The notes under the pieces: model-generated
Told to the model about the DNA's origin: nothing
The model's database searches: none
Seen by the model: the letters and a program-made list of their open reading frames with translations, nothing else
Origin: Ohtaekwangia sp.
GTDB lineage: Bacteria > Bacteroidota > Bacteroidia > Cytophagales > Cyclobacteriaceae
Reading direction: 5' to 3'
Length of the DNA: 64,000 nucleotides
Assembly: GCA_021155195.1 (NCBI GenBank)
Contig: JAJNPV010000037.1
Coordinates: forward strand, 248,001-312,000
In this document: in pieces, positions 1-10,900 of the stretch
Numbering within the stretch: the stretch's first letter is position 1
Layout: each line of letters opens with the position of its first letter
Translations under genes and position numbers: made by a program

Positions 1-2
1 CC

Positions 3-1529
3 ATTCGCATTGTAGTGCAAAAAATGGGATTGGCCACCTTCCTCACCAATCTTACAGTTGCGATTGGTTTTTTAACCTTGCTTGTAACAGACATTACTGT
101 GTTGCGGGAGTTTGGCATCGTGGCCGGAATCAACATCATTGCATTGTTTATTGTAAGCCTGGTAATGATTCCGGGCATATTGTCATGGATGCCCGAACCA
201 TCGCCCAAACATCTTAAGCATCTTGATTTCAAAATTTTGGGTGGCTTCGTAAAAATGGTCGACTTAATGGTTCATCGCCATCGCACCTTTATTTATATCG
301 CAACAATAATTATCACCGGGTTGGCAATTTTTGGGATGTCCAAACTCTATTCAGTTTCTTTTATGGTGGATGATATTCCAAAGGAGAGTCCGGTGATGAA
401 GGATTTGAAGTTTGTGGAGGAAAACTTTAGCGGCATTATGCCATTAGAGATTGAGGTGGACTTGCAAACCAAACGAAAAAAGCCCCTACAGAATTTGAAG
501 ATTGCCAAAGCGATTGATGCCTTTGAATCTTCGTTGGATTCAATCACGGTTACTTCGCGCCCCATTTCTATTTTAAGTTTTATCAAAGCATCGCGCCAAG
601 CGTATTATAACAACAATCCTGATTGGTATGAGCTACCGGCTTCGGATATGGAAGCAAAGTATGTTCTTGGATATCTTAAGGGACAAACTGATAACAGCGG
701 CCTTTTCAATTCTTTTGTAGATTCCACGTATAGTAAAATGCGCATCTCCATGCAGATGGCTGACATAGGTTCTGTTAAAATGGATTCCCTGGTTCGTAAT
801 ATTATTGAACCCAAAGCTGATTTGTTAGTAGCTGATCTGAAAGAAGTCTTAAAATCTAAGAGTGATTCTGTAGTTGTTACCATTACAGGATCTTCCAAAA
901 TCTTTATTAAGGGAAATAATTTTCTGATTGAAAACCTTACCGAAAGCTTAATACTCGCTTGCATTCTGATCACGCTTTCAATGGCTATACTTTTTGCCAA
1001 TGCACGAATGATCCTGATTTCACTAATTCCTAACTTAATTGCCTTAATGATTACAGCGGGCTTGATGGGCTATTTCAACATTCCGCTTAAAGCGAGCACA
1101 GCTCTGATTTTTAGCATCACGTTTGGAATTTCGGTGGACAACTCTATTCGCTTTTTAGCAAAGTATCGTCAGGAGTTATTGTCCAGCGGATTTTTTGTGC
1201 TGCGCTCAGTAAGTGAAAGTATTTTAGAAACAGGTAAGAGTATTGTCTATACATCCATTGTTTTGTTTGCGGGCTTCATCATTTTCGCGTTTTCCGATTT
1301 TGGTGGCACGGTAGCCTTGGGCCTACTTACTTCTACCACGTTATTAATCTCCATGTTCACCAACCTAATCTTATTGCCAGCCTTGATCATGACATTCGAT
1401 AAACCCAAGAAGAGTGAGGGTCGTTTGGTTATTGATGACTTTGATTCCAGTTTCTATGGTGAGCAGGAGGACGAGGCGATTGATTTGAGCAAGATCAAAA
1501 TTCACGATCGCAGCGGATCGGCTGAGTAA
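3..1529 (+). CDS. RND/MMPL-family exporter, C-terminal part (5' end outside window)
   Basis: The frame is open from the first bases of the window, and the first possible start (GTG at 15) lies inside a conserved membrane stretch, so the gene almost certainly begins upstream. The visible ~508 residues hold the end of one membrane bundle, a periplasmic loop region (roughly residues 100-300) and a second bundle of about five hydrophobic helices (about 310-470), followed by a short acidic cytoplasmic tail. The second bundle has the 'FSITFGISVDNSIRFLAKYR' type motif typical of hydrophobe/amphiphile RND pumps of the HAE3/MMPL kind. Such proteins export lipids or hydrophobic molecules using the proton gradient. 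It lies on the opposite strand to the pigment cluster, with one gene between them, so any link to the pigment is only a guess. Confidence 0.85.
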   Translation: MRIVVQKMGLATFLTNLTVAIGFLTLLVTDITVLREFGIVAGINIIALFIVSLVMIPGILSWMPEPSPKHLKHLDFKILGGFVKMVDLMVHRHRTFIYIATIIITGLAIFGMSKLYSVSFMVDDIPKESPVMKDLKFVEENFSGIMPLEIEVDLQTKRKKPLQNLKIAKAIDAFESSLDSITVTSRPISILSFIKASRQAYYNNNPDWYELPASDMEAKYVLGYLKGQTDNSGLFNSFVDSTYSKMRISMQMADIGSVKMDSLVRNIIEPKADLLVADLKEVLKSKSDSVVVTITGSSKIFIKGNNFLIENLTESLILACILITLSMAILFANARMILISLIPNLIALMITAGLMGYFNIPLKASTALIFSITFGISVDNSIRFLAKYRQELLSSGFFVLRSVSESILETGKSIVYTSIVLFAGFIIFAFSDFGGTVALGLLTSTTLLISMFTNLILLPALIMTFDKPKKSEGRLVIDDFDSSFYGEQEDEAIDLSKIKIHDRSGSAE

Positions 1530-1629
1530 TCTAATGCAGAATCAATTGATTCAGATGACTAAGTAAATTTTCTTTTCAGATTTAATCCTATCTTGAATTA
1601 GCTTGGTTATTTTAATCATAAATTTCTTT

Positions 1630-3099
1630 ATGAAACAGTTTCTTTATCCAACCAAAAGCACACTGTTTTTTTGTGCTTTTGTCTTTAAAACTACCGCAGT
1701 ATTTGCACAACCACCAGAAAATCATGTCTTTTTAAAGATTGATCCTATAAATGCCTTTATAGCAACAGGAACAAAAACAATTTATGCGAAATCCGCATCT
1801 GGGCCAATTGCAGGGTCACTAACACCAAGGTTGGAAATAGCTCAGGTACCAGATGGGTTTTTTATTCGCACTGACTTTCACGTAAGGAAATACAATGACA
1901 ATCTCAAGCTAATGTGGGAAGCTGATTTAAAGAAGAGTTTCACCCTACAAGCTCAACCAAGTGATATTTTGATTGGCGATGATAAGAATTGTTATTTTAT
2001 AGAATATGCTGCTTCAAGAGATATTTCACTCAATAAAGTTGATGCGAAGGGTCAGGTCTATCAATCAGAATTTAAAGATGGGGCGGGAAGTCCATTCATT
2101 CTTGATAATAAACTATTTTTATTGAATAGTAAAGTTGAGAAGAAAACAAAAAAGATAATTACAACATGCAGCTATATAGATTATGCAAAAAGTTCGATGA
2201 TATCAAGTAAATTAAATTTGCCTTATTCGGATTATGAACATCGGGCAGAGGCATCAGGAAATAATACTAGCTTTCATGGATGGACAGTAACTGATAAGAT
2301 GAGAAATGAGCATGAACTCCTCAAAAAAGTTTATTTCAAGGATGGACAAGATTCGAAGAAAAGAAAGGAGCTTATAATTGAAACCATAGAAGTTGATTCA
2401 AAGGGCGAAACTTCAAATTATTTGAAATGGAATTTTAATGCTGAACTAATAGATGATGATCGGAAGTTTATGGAGCCTAACTTGGCATTTGATAATGTAA
2501 ACAACGAACTGGTAATTTTTGGATACATGTCGATCGATAAGAATAGTTTAAACGGACTTTATTTTTTGAAATTTGACTACGGCTCACAAGATTTACTTTT
2601 TGCAAAAGAATTTAAGTTCAGCGACATACTTAAAAGTTCGGATTCTAAAAAGACCCATTCAAGCATTCCTAAAAGAGTAGGAGCTGATATACCTCTCGGA
2701 TTATCGAGCGATGATTACTACATTAACAAGAAGGACAAGATTTTTTCGATTCAGATCATCACAAATTACAGAAATACGAATACAACGTATTATGAAGTGA
2801 AGTTTGATAAGTATGGAGATCATGTTCAAACAGCCTTAGTGGAATACAACACGTATAATTTTAACTATCCCGAGGGTCTAAAATCAAGGCCCATTTTTCA
2901 TGAAATTTTAATGAAGGATACTACACGGCCACATTTTATAAATGCACAAACAATGGCCGAGGATTTTATTATAAGTCATGCTGAAGAGAGCAAAAGTGAG
3001 GTTTATACCTTTCCGATAAATCGTGATACCTATTCAATTGCACTTTATTACAATGAAGATAAAGGTGAGTTCAGTGCTATAAAATTAAATAGGAAATAA
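1630..3099 (+). CDS. Secreted protein of unknown function
   Basis: The 489-residue product starts at ATG 1630; a TTG nine codons earlier would only add a hydrophobic leader and is unlikely. The N-terminus is a clear Sec signal peptide (basic start, long hydrophobic core, ending in A-V-F-A-Q). The rest is hydrophilic and rich in Asp, Lys, Asn and Tyr with short alternating hydrophobic strands, as in beta-propeller-like or repeat proteins, but I can name no family. It ends 3 bp before the convergent end of the pigment cluster. Lysine and AT richness is higher than in the neighbours. Confidence 0.75.
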   Translation: MKQFLYPTKSTLFFCAFVFKTTAVFAQPPENHVFLKIDPINAFIATGTKTIYAKSASGPIAGSLTPRLEIAQVPDGFFIRTDFHVRKYNDNLKLMWEADLKKSFTLQAQPSDILIGDDKNCYFIEYAASRDISLNKVDAKGQVYQSEFKDGAGSPFILDNKLFLLNSKVEKKTKKIITTCSYIDYAKSSMISSKLNLPYSDYEHRAEASGNNTSFHGWTVTDKMRNEHELLKKVYFKDGQDSKKRKELIIETIEVDSKGETSNYLKWNFNAELIDDDRKFMEPNLAFDNVNNELVIFGYMSIDKNSLNGLYFLKFDYGSQDLLFAKEFKFSDILKSSDSKKTHSSIPKRVGADIPLGLSSDDYYINKKDKIFSIQIITNYRNTNTTYYEVKFDKYGDHVQTALVEYNTYNFNYPEGLKSRPIFHEILMKDTTRPHFINAQTMAEDFIISHAEESKSEVYTFPINRDTYSIALYYNEDKGEFSAIKLNRK

Positions 3100-3102
3100 T
3101 TG

Positions 3103-4407
3103 TTATTGATTCACTCTATTATCAATAAATTTCTTTGCTTTTCTGAGCTGGCCTTTCATCTGAAGCTTTTCTAATTCTTCAGAAGAATAAAAAATAATTT
3201 CTGGCAACACTCTTAATCCGGATTTAATGAATGATTTAATGGAATAGGCAAGTTGATCATCCGGTTCTGTTACCAACGCCAAATGTAATTTCACTTCATC
3301 CGTTCCTAATAATCCGGTACTTACTTCTACGATATAGTCTTTTATCTCTTTCACCTGATGAAGTAACTCAAAAATACTTGATGGATAAATGGTGGTTCCC
3401 CGAAGTTTTATTAGTTGCTGTTTCCTTCCTTCAACTATTCCAATCCGCAAAGTATTTCTGCCACACGCACAAGGGTCATTATAGTGTCTTGCGATATCTC
3501 CCGTTTTATAGCGAAGCAAGGGCATTCCTTCTATCCCTAGCGTGGTAATAGTTACTTCACCAGGTTCACCTTCCGCTACGGGTTTATCATTGTCGTCAAG
3601 AAACTCGACAATAAGCAATTCAGGGTGTAAATGGCCACCCGTGCCTTTATTACATTCAGTAAATGCAGTCTGCATTTCGGTAGAAGCATACGTACTATAG
3701 AGATCAACAGCCCATCGTTCTTTGATACTTCTTCCGATAGTATTCAAATCAAGTTGGTGATTACGGATTCCTTCACCTATGCACACAATTTTTTTTACCG
3801 TTGAGCTTCGATAGTCAATACTGTGTGTGTCGGCATAGTCAAGTAACTTAATGATAAAGCTGGGAACAGCCACCAGTACAGTTGGCTTTAGTTGTTCAAT
3901 GGAACTCCATTGCAAAGCCGGTAAACCCGGCCCGATTCGAATAGCGGCTGCTCCTAACTGACGAATGCCTTCATAGTAAGCGATCCCAGCCATGAACTGC
4001 CTATCAAGTGTAAGAAGTAGTTGGTAGATGTCATCAGATTGACCATCTGCACAAGCGAAAGAAATGTATTCATTATACCCTAGTCGCTTTAAATCATTTT
4101 CGGTTAGTGCAATCGTAACAGGCTTACCAAGCGTACCTGACGTGCTAGTGTATTCAGTGATTTTATTTTTGGGCACACAAAGAAAATCCCAGTTATGCTT
4201 TTGTAATTCTTCCTTACCAATTACCGGTATTTTTTGCAAATCACGGATTTGATGGATTGCCTCAGCCTGGATATTATTTTTTGCAAAGTGCTTTTGATAG
4301 AACGGGGAATGAGTTGTCAGGTATTGAATTAAATTTTTTAATTCCTTTTCCTGGTGGGATTGAATGGACTGGGGTGATTGTAACTCTATTTTTGGAATAA
4401 AACTCAT
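3103..4407 (-). CDS. PaaK-like AMP-dependent CoA/ACP ligase of the aryl-polyene cluster
   Basis: This 434-residue protein belongs to the phenylacetate-CoA ligase/coenzyme F390 synthetase branch of the adenylating enzymes. Visible motifs are the Ser/Thr/Gly-rich ATP loop 'YTSTSGTLGKP' near residue 90, the aromatic-Ser-Thr-Glu motif 'YASTEMQ' near 240, the 'YKTGDIA' motif with catalytic Asp, and a cysteine pair 'CACGR' as in PaaK-type enzymes. In aryl-polyene and flexirubin loci such a ligase activates the aromatic starter acid; here p-coumarate from the cluster's ammonia-lyase is the likely substrate (inference). It is the last gene of the run and overlaps the acpS stop by 4 bp (ATGA), so the two are translationally coupled. 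Confidence 0.85.
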   Translation of the reverse strand: MSFIPKIELQSPQSIQSHQEKELKNLIQYLTTHSPFYQKHFAKNNIQAEAIHQIRDLQKIPVIGKEELQKHNWDFLCVPKNKITEYTSTSGTLGKPVTIALTENDLKRLGYNEYISFACADGQSDDIYQLLLTLDRQFMAGIAYYEGIRQLGAAAIRIGPGLPALQWSSIEQLKPTVLVAVPSFIIKLLDYADTHSIDYRSSTVKKIVCIGEGIRNHQLDLNTIGRSIKERWAVDLYSTYASTEMQTAFTECNKGTGGHLHPELLIVEFLDDNDKPVAEGEPGEVTITTLGIEGMPLLRYKTGDIARHYNDPCACGRNTLRIGIVEGRKQQLIKLRGTTIYPSSIFELLHQVKEIKDYIVEVSTGLLGTDEVKLHLALVTEPDDQLAYSIKSFIKSGLRVLPEIIFYSSEELEKLQMKGQLRKAKKFIDNRVNQ

Positions 4408-4778
4408 TGCTCAATAATAACAATTGCTGTTGCGGAAGTATCAGTATGTGATAGGGATACGTGTATCATTTTCCAATTGTTGTTGATTGCTGTGATTTTT
4501 GCCTGCCCATGAAGCGTAAGCATTGGTTTGCCAACGTTATCATGTGTGATTTCAATTTCGCTTAGATCAAGCGTAAGCGTGAGCCCATTTCCCGTGGCCT
4601 TTAAGAAAGCTTCCTTTGCACAAAAGCGAGCAGCATAACTTTGGTAAGAATGGGTCGCAGATTCACAATACTCAATTTCTTTTTTTGAAAAAACTTTTTC
4701 TTTAAAACCAGTACCTTTAATTAGTTTTTCAGAAATACGTCCAATTTCAATCATATCGATGCCCACACCAACAATCAT
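4404..4778 (-). CDS. acpS: Holo-ACP synthase (4'-phosphopantetheinyl transferase)
   Basis: At 124 residues this has the usual AcpS size. It shows the N-terminal 'GVGIDMIEI' with the Mg-binding Asp and the 'FCAKEAFLKA' motif with the second metal ligand Glu. It moves phosphopantetheine from CoA onto the conserved Ser of apo-ACPs. Its position, overlapping both neighbours by 4 bp, suggests that it serves the two ACPs of this cluster (17463-17720 and 24035-24301). Whether the genome has a second, housekeeping acpS cannot be seen here. Confidence 0.93.
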   Translation of the reverse strand: MIVGVGIDMIEIGRISEKLIKGTGFKEKVFSKKEIEYCESATHSYQSYAARFCAKEAFLKATGNGLTLTLDLSEIEITHDNVGKPMLTLHGQAKITAINNNWKMIHVSLSHTDTSATAIVIIEQ

Positions 4779-6427
4779 TTTATTTTCGATTTACTGATTG
4801 ATAACCGATTCATCATGTGTTCTTTTTCCTGGGTAGTGGCTATTTCTTTAGTAATCCCGTTCGTATATAGGTTCTCTGCTTTAGCGAACTCGCCTTTCTC
4901 AAAATTAAAATCACCGGCCAGCATATAAGAAAGATATGAATTTGGATTCCATTTTATCATACTATCAGGATTCATTGTTTTCCTTGATTCAAATGGAAAG
5001 CGATAGGTTGAAAACTTAGTAAAATCCTGATACTGCTGGGTGAGCATAAAGTCATCTTTGGGAATATTTTCCAACGCATTGGAAGATATATTTTCATCTG
5101 AATTAAAGATTGTATTCAAATCGTAAGCAATAAATTCACCCAATTGCCAGGGATCAGTCGAAACCCACACTCGTAAATGTTGTGGTTGGAAAATAATGCT
5201 GTGATGAGCAACCAGTTGATTGATTGCTTTCTCGTTTCCTAAACCAATGTCAGTGTTGGCAAGTCCTTTCTGGTCGCGTAAAATTTTAACAGCATCAGTA
5301 ACTGATACGGATGGAAAGGAGTTGAGCAATTCCTCTACGCGCTGATAGCGGTAAGGGGAAGCACTTGTAAGCATATGTGTTTTATTAAGTTCTGTGTTTC
5401 CCAGGGTGCTACTTTGAAAGTGATTGGTGCTGATGATTTGATTTCCCGTTGATTCATATAAGGCAATTCCTTCAGGGCTTTTTTCTATTAAAACTGCACG
5501 GTTGTCTTTTGCGGAACCAATCAAAAAACTTTCGGCTACAAACATTTTTCTTTTTTCGGCTATTGCATAAGCTTCCTGGATGTTACTGGCATATTGAAGA
5601 ATTTCTCGGGCTACCAAGGAAACCGGTGTTGCCGATCCATCCGGAATTTCCGACTTGGCAGCATTAATCGTAACAGTAAGTCCTTCCATATTCATGCCTG
5701 AAAGAACGCCCGTCATGCCGCCCCAAGTAATCATCATGAAGGGATATCCGTTATCAGGTCTGTAGAAAGCAACAATTTTATCTCGGGCAAACTCTTCACC
5801 AACAAAAAAATCAAAATTGCGAGCAAGGGTCAAGGTACTGTCTGCACTTTTGTTGTTCCAAACGGCAAAGGATGTGCATCCCACCAAAGCCATGTTTTGT
5901 AGAGCGTGACCAATATCATGAGCAGCATGATAGTTTAGAATTCGTTGGTAAGGTTTTGCTATGTAGTTGAACTTATCAGAAGCTGCTCTTGAAACTCCGT
6001 AAATTTCTTCGCGGTATTCTTCAATTACATTTTCTTCCAAATCGCGATTGAACCATCCTACAAAATATTTTAAAATGCCCAGGTAAACAGGTGAAGGCAC
6101 CAACTGATTGATTTGATTGACGAAAGCCTCTTCCTGATGTTGTACTAATTCCTTTGAGAGTACGCCCATAGCTAAGCCGCGCTCATAGGGCTTACCTTCC
6201 ACATACATTTCAAATAATCCGTAGTTATTTTTTCGAAGCCAATTGTTGTCTAGGGTATAGTAGCCGGGTGCCAACTCCTTCCGTTGTAAAGAATCGTACC
6301 GATGGGTATTTACGTTGGGCGGATGCACAACCGCAACAAGCCGCACATATATAAATAAAGCAATTAGAAGTACTCCAAGTGTAGCAATGCCGTATAAAAG
6401 AAAACGAAACCCTCTATACTTCCTCAT
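4775..6427 (-). CDS. C45-family autoproteolytic acyltransferase/hydrolase, membrane-anchored
   Basis: The 550-residue protein has one N-terminal membrane helix (about residues 9-30) and a long extracytoplasmic part. 'MALVGCTSFAVWN' places Cys184 at the start of the Ntn-hydrolase fold, preceding 'RNFDF', as in acyl-CoA:6-APA acyltransferase (peptidase C45) relatives. Family members cut themselves so that this Cys becomes the N-terminal nucleophile, then transfer or hydrolyse acyl groups. A tail of about 50 residues resembles a TPR pair ('SYMLAGDFNFEKGEFAKAENLY'). C45 proteins are recurrent in Bacteroidota flexirubin loci; a role in joining or trimming the polyene ester is plausible but unproven. 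It overlaps the next gene upstream by 14 bp and acpS by 4 bp. Confidence 0.85.
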   Translation of the reverse strand: MRKYRGFRFLLYGIATLGVLLIALFIYVRLVAVVHPPNVNTHRYDSLQRKELAPGYYTLDNNWLRKNNYGLFEMYVEGKPYERGLAMGVLSKELVQHQEEAFVNQINQLVPSPVYLGILKYFVGWFNRDLEENVIEEYREEIYGVSRAASDKFNYIAKPYQRILNYHAAHDIGHALQNMALVGCTSFAVWNNKSADSTLTLARNFDFFVGEEFARDKIVAFYRPDNGYPFMMITWGGMTGVLSGMNMEGLTVTINAAKSEIPDGSATPVSLVAREILQYASNIQEAYAIAEKRKMFVAESFLIGSAKDNRAVLIEKSPEGIALYESTGNQIISTNHFQSSTLGNTELNKTHMLTSASPYRYQRVEELLNSFPSVSVTDAVKILRDQKGLANTDIGLGNEKAINQLVAHHSIIFQPQHLRVWVSTDPWQLGEFIAYDLNTIFNSDENISSNALENIPKDDFMLTQQYQDFTKFSTYRFPFESRKTMNPDSMIKWNPNSYLSYMLAGDFNFEKGEFAKAENLYTNGITKEIATTQEKEHMMNRLSISKSKIK

Positions 6428-7931
6428 GCTTTATTTTATTCAACAGATAGTCTTTCCCAACAATTTCGGAGCATGTAACCACGGCACTAACAGTAACCCC
6501 CAATACACCATGTAAATTTAGATTTTGACCGGTAAGAAAGAGATTGGGAATTTTTGTTTTGGCTGATAGCAACGACTTAAGTGGCTCTTGATAATCTTTA
6601 ACATAGCCATATAGTGAACCGTCATCGTTGCCAATATAATCGCGTGAAGTGAGTGGCGTGGCAACATAGTAGGACTGAATGCAGGTCATGAACCCTGGAA
6701 ACCTGTCTTCTACTTTTTTAAATAACACCTGTGCTTTTTGTTCTTTAAACTGCTCATAATCTTCACCACGGTTCATTTCATTTGAAACCGTATTGTACGT
6801 GTCCTTCCACTTTAGCACCTCATCAAAACGCATATAGGCCATAATGGTTACCGCTTCGGCAAATTCACGATGCTTCAATGAATTGGAATAGAAGAAGGCA
6901 AAGCTGCGTGGCCAGTCTTCTTGCGTGTATTCCATCGCATCCCAGGCGGATTCTCCCATGTAGTGGTAATAATTTCTATTTTGATAGGGGAAGCTATTCT
7001 TTTTAAGCACAACATTGATGTAGAAAACAGAAATGGAATTTTCCAGGTTCTTAAGTCGGTTACGAAATACTTTTTTGATCAGATCGGATTGGGTAATCTC
7101 CATTGTTTTATGCGGGTGAACATTAGAGATAAATCTTTTCGCATAGAATTTTTCACCATTCTTTATCTCCGCATAACAAAGTTTTCCTTCTTCTTCAACC
7201 AGCTTAATCACATGGGCGTGTTTCTTAATAGTGCCACCGCGTGAGGTGATTTCGCGGCTAAGTAAACGGGAAATTTGCGAGCCGCCATTGGCAAAACGCC
7301 ACGCACTTTCAGTATAGTGATTGATAATGAGTGCATGAACATAAAACGGTGTTTTATAAGGTTGCCCCGCATACAACAGATTTGTTCCCGCCAATACATT
7401 TTGAAGACGTTTATTATCCGTAATCGATTCTAAAAAAGTCTTGGTATCCAATTCAAAAAGACTTGCCATTTCGCCATAATTTCCGTGCTCCAGATTATAC
7501 ATAAGAAAGCGAGAGCAAACTTCTTTTATGGTTTCAAAATAAGTATGAATGGCAGACTCCTCTTCGGGGAAATCTTTTAATAAATTTTCAATAAATCGTT
7601 CGTAGCCTTGGGCGTAATGATATTCCTTTTGATCCCCAAAGCTTACTACATCATAGGCGTCTTCATCCATGCGAGTGATCTGAAGTTGACTCATAATACC
7701 CAGGTAATCAAAAAGCCGATATAAGGTTTGCCCTTTGTCCAGACCGCCCACGTAATGAATACCGGAATCAAAAATTACTTTATCGCGCACAAACGTTTGA
7801 AGTGTGCCACCAATTTGTTTATTCTTTTCCAGCACGCACACTTTATACCCTTCTTTGGCAAGAATAGTGGCACATACCAGCCCACCAAGACCGCTGCCAA
7901 TAATGACTACATCGTACTCTGCGTGCTTCAT
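6414..7931 (-). CDS. CrtI-like FAD/NAD(P)-dependent oxidoreductase
   Basis: The 505-residue protein begins with a dinucleotide-binding motif 'DVVIIGSGLGGLVCA' and 'VLEKNKQIGGTLQTF', the signature of phytoene desaturase, retinol saturase and related flavoproteins. Towards the C-terminus 'LFLTGQNLNLHGVLGVTVSA' fits the FAD-closing region of the same superfamily. It likely oxidises, reduces or isomerises the polyene chain or an attached lipid, though its exact step in flexirubin-type loci is not settled to my knowledge. It overlaps the MMPL fusion gene by 4 bp and the C45 gene by 14 bp. Confidence 0.88.
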   Translation of the reverse strand: MKHAEYDVVIIGSGLGGLVCATILAKEGYKVCVLEKNKQIGGTLQTFVRDKVIFDSGIHYVGGLDKGQTLYRLFDYLGIMSQLQITRMDEDAYDVVSFGDQKEYHYAQGYERFIENLLKDFPEEESAIHTYFETIKEVCSRFLMYNLEHGNYGEMASLFELDTKTFLESITDNKRLQNVLAGTNLLYAGQPYKTPFYVHALIINHYTESAWRFANGGSQISRLLSREITSRGGTIKKHAHVIKLVEEEGKLCYAEIKNGEKFYAKRFISNVHPHKTMEITQSDLIKKVFRNRLKNLENSISVFYINVVLKKNSFPYQNRNYYHYMGESAWDAMEYTQEDWPRSFAFFYSNSLKHREFAEAVTIMAYMRFDEVLKWKDTYNTVSNEMNRGEDYEQFKEQKAQVLFKKVEDRFPGFMTCIQSYYVATPLTSRDYIGNDDGSLYGYVKDYQEPLKSLLSAKTKIPNLFLTGQNLNLHGVLGVTVSAVVTCSEIVGKDYLLNKIKHEEV

Positions 7932-10900
7932 CCTCGTTTAATTACAAAAATAACATTCGAGGTAAACTTTGTATCGTCCACTTTAGTGACAGTAAGGTGA
8001 TGCTTATTTGCTTGCTGAATAATTGTTTCGCCCGATAGAAAATTAAGTTCTTGAGTGGCTTTGTTAAAGCGCATTAGCTTTACAGAAAAGAATTCAGAAA
8101 GTTTGGTTCCCTTATGCTTTTCGGTAAGGTCTTTATCTCCATCCCGGATAATTACAATCCCATGATCGGTAATATTTTGAAAGGCGTTACTTAACAAATC
8201 TAATTGCTCGGCTGTGGTAAGGTAATGCAAAACATCGCTTATGACGATAACATCATATTTTTTCCTGATTGTGTAATCGACAACATTCGCTTGCTCGAAA
8301 TGTAACATCTCGCCCTTTGAGTACGCATGATTGGCAGTATCAATTTTATCTTCATCAAAGTCAACGCCAACTATTTCCCGCAAGGGAGAAACAAAATGAA
8401 GCATATAACAAAGAAACCCGTAGCCACAGCCCAAATCAAGAACGGATGCATTTTTTGGAATAAGCGCCACGAAAGGGTTATAATTTTTTTCCAGCGAGAG
8501 TTTTATGCGCAAGTACCATTCAAGTACCGGGCCTTTATAAAGATAGGTATCAATCAGTTTGCTTCTGAAATAGGTAGGAGTTTCTTTTTCTTCTGCGATG
8601 CGAGAATAATTTTCCTTAAAGTACGAACTTATTTTTTTAGTACGTTCCTGATACGTTGAGCCAAAGGAAGTATCACTTGGTTTAATGCGCGGCAAAAAAG
8701 TTAAAGACATGCTTCCTTTATTCACATACCAACTGTTTTTATTGATGACTCTACCCGATCCATGAATAACAAGGGGAAGAATGTCAGTTTGTAATTTCTC
8801 GGCCAGAAAGAAAGCCCCTTTGTGAAATCGCCCGATTGTTCCATCTGCCGACCGTGTACCTTCTGGAAAAATGAGAATGGAATAGCCTTGATTTAATCGA
8901 CTTTGCATACGCTCAAGGTTTCCGTCAATACCCTCATCAGCAGGATAGTACTCGGCCAATCTTACCAGGAAGCCATATACTGGTGAGTTCCAAACCCAAT
9001 TATTGGTCATTAAAAGGAGATGGGGAGAGAGCCCGATGGTAGTAACGATGTCTAAAAAGGATTGATGATTGGCAATTATGATTGCTGGTCTGGTAAGCGA
9101 TTGTTGATTTAGGTGAACACGACTTTTTACCGACATAGAAATTGGCACAAGTCCCTTAATAAAAAGTTGTAGCAAGCGGTGAAAGATTCTTTTCATCTGC
9201 TCGCGTTGAAAAGGCCATATCTTAAGCATCAACACTGCTAACAGAGTAAGTACGATTGCGCCCGAAGCAAAATACGTATAGGCCATGGCCGTTCTGATGA
9301 TACCGAGTGCAGTACGGGGGGGTTGTTTCTTTTCAGTAGCATTAGTTACAAGCATTCGAAAGAAAAAGGGTTCTAGCGTTTGTGACATTACAAACACGCA
9401 TACAATGCCGATAATGGAGACAATGGCAATGGATCGCAATGCCGGATGTTGAGCGAAAATTAAAACTCCCAAGCCTGAAATGGTGGTAAGGGCTGAGAGA
9501 AGAATGGAAGTTTTTATGGTAGGCAACGTCTTGCGCCCTGTGCGGTATTCCTGCTGAAGACCATCCATAATGAATATGCTGTAATCATCGCCCAACCCAA
9601 AGATGAACGTTGAGATCATTACGTTGATGATGTTAAATTCAATTCCCACCAAAGCCATGATACCTAGAATCCATATCCAGGTGATAAGCATAGGAACAAA
9701 GGTTATCAATGTGAGTTCAATCCGTCCGTAGGCTAGTAATAAAGCAAAGAATACCAGTAATGAGGTAAACGTGACAATAAAATTAAAGTCGGCATGAACT
9801 AAATTCACAAAAGAAGTTGTAAGCAATTGTTTGTCTAAGGCCTGTGCCTGCGAATGCTTATTTAGTACAGAATAGAATAAATCTTTTTGATTGACATCTA
9901 CCTGAGCTAGTGTGATAATTGAGACTTCATCTTTTTTTTCAAGGATGTAATCGTTAAAGAAATTTTCGCGTAGAGAGGTAAAACCTTCTTGCGGAAGTAG
10001 AGAATATTTTCGCGCCAACAGGCTGTCGGCATTTGAATAAAGCAAGGAAGAAAAATTGAGGACCTCACCTTCCTGATGAAGGATGCGCATGGTTTCAATT
10101 TTCTTCTGCGGGGTCCAATACGCATTCCACTGTTTTACCCGTGCCTGTTGTAACGAATCAGAGATAATAAAGTCACCCACCGATGAATACTTATTCAGTA
10201 TGCCCTTTTCCTTTAGCGAATCCAACACTGGTTGCAAAGCATCATTTTGTTGTAAGGCTGTTTCTCTATCTTTTCCACTGGTTACAATGAAAACAGAACG
10301 AAGGGAAAACTCATTGATGGTATTTAATTCTTTCTCTGCCAGCTTTGTTTCGGTCGACATGAAATTGAGGTCGTTCATATCGCTATTGAAAGAAACATCC
10401 TTTGCAAAATACAAAAGCACAGGGGTGATGATAAGTACAATAAGTACCAGGTATAAATTTGTTTCGGGCTGATACCGGGAGAGCTTATCGATCCAGGTTG
10501 GTTGAAAGGAACCAAAGAAATCTTCCTTCACTAAATGTGGCAGGAAGATTAATGTGCAAAGAGCTGCTCCAATCAAACTAAAGCCTGCAAAAAGCCCCAC
10601 ATCTTTTAGAACTCCTGCATTTGCAAATTGAAGACAAAAGAATGCTAACACAGTGGTAAGACTTCCAATGGTCATGGGTTGAACTAACTCTTTCACAACC
10701 TCGCGCGGATGTGCCACTTGCCTAAGGTGAGTAAGGAAATGCAAAGAGTAGTTTACGGCAATGCCCAAAATGATTGATCCGGCTGCGATAGCAAGCACGG
10801 AAATAGTGCCTTGTAAAAGATAAACGCAGCATAATGAGAATAGCGCCCCGAATATTACGGGTAATAAGATGAGTATTGGCGCTTGTTTCTTTTTAAGAAA

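Noticed and set aside
3103..3128. Inverted repeat TTATTGAT...ATCAATAA at the convergent end of the cluster
   Set aside because: Only eight A/T-rich pairs inside the coding end of the ligase; too weak to call a terminator.
10083..10472. Plus-strand ORF of 129 residues
   Set aside because: Lies wholly opposite the MMPL fusion gene, Cys/Ser/Phe rich, no family and no ribosome site.
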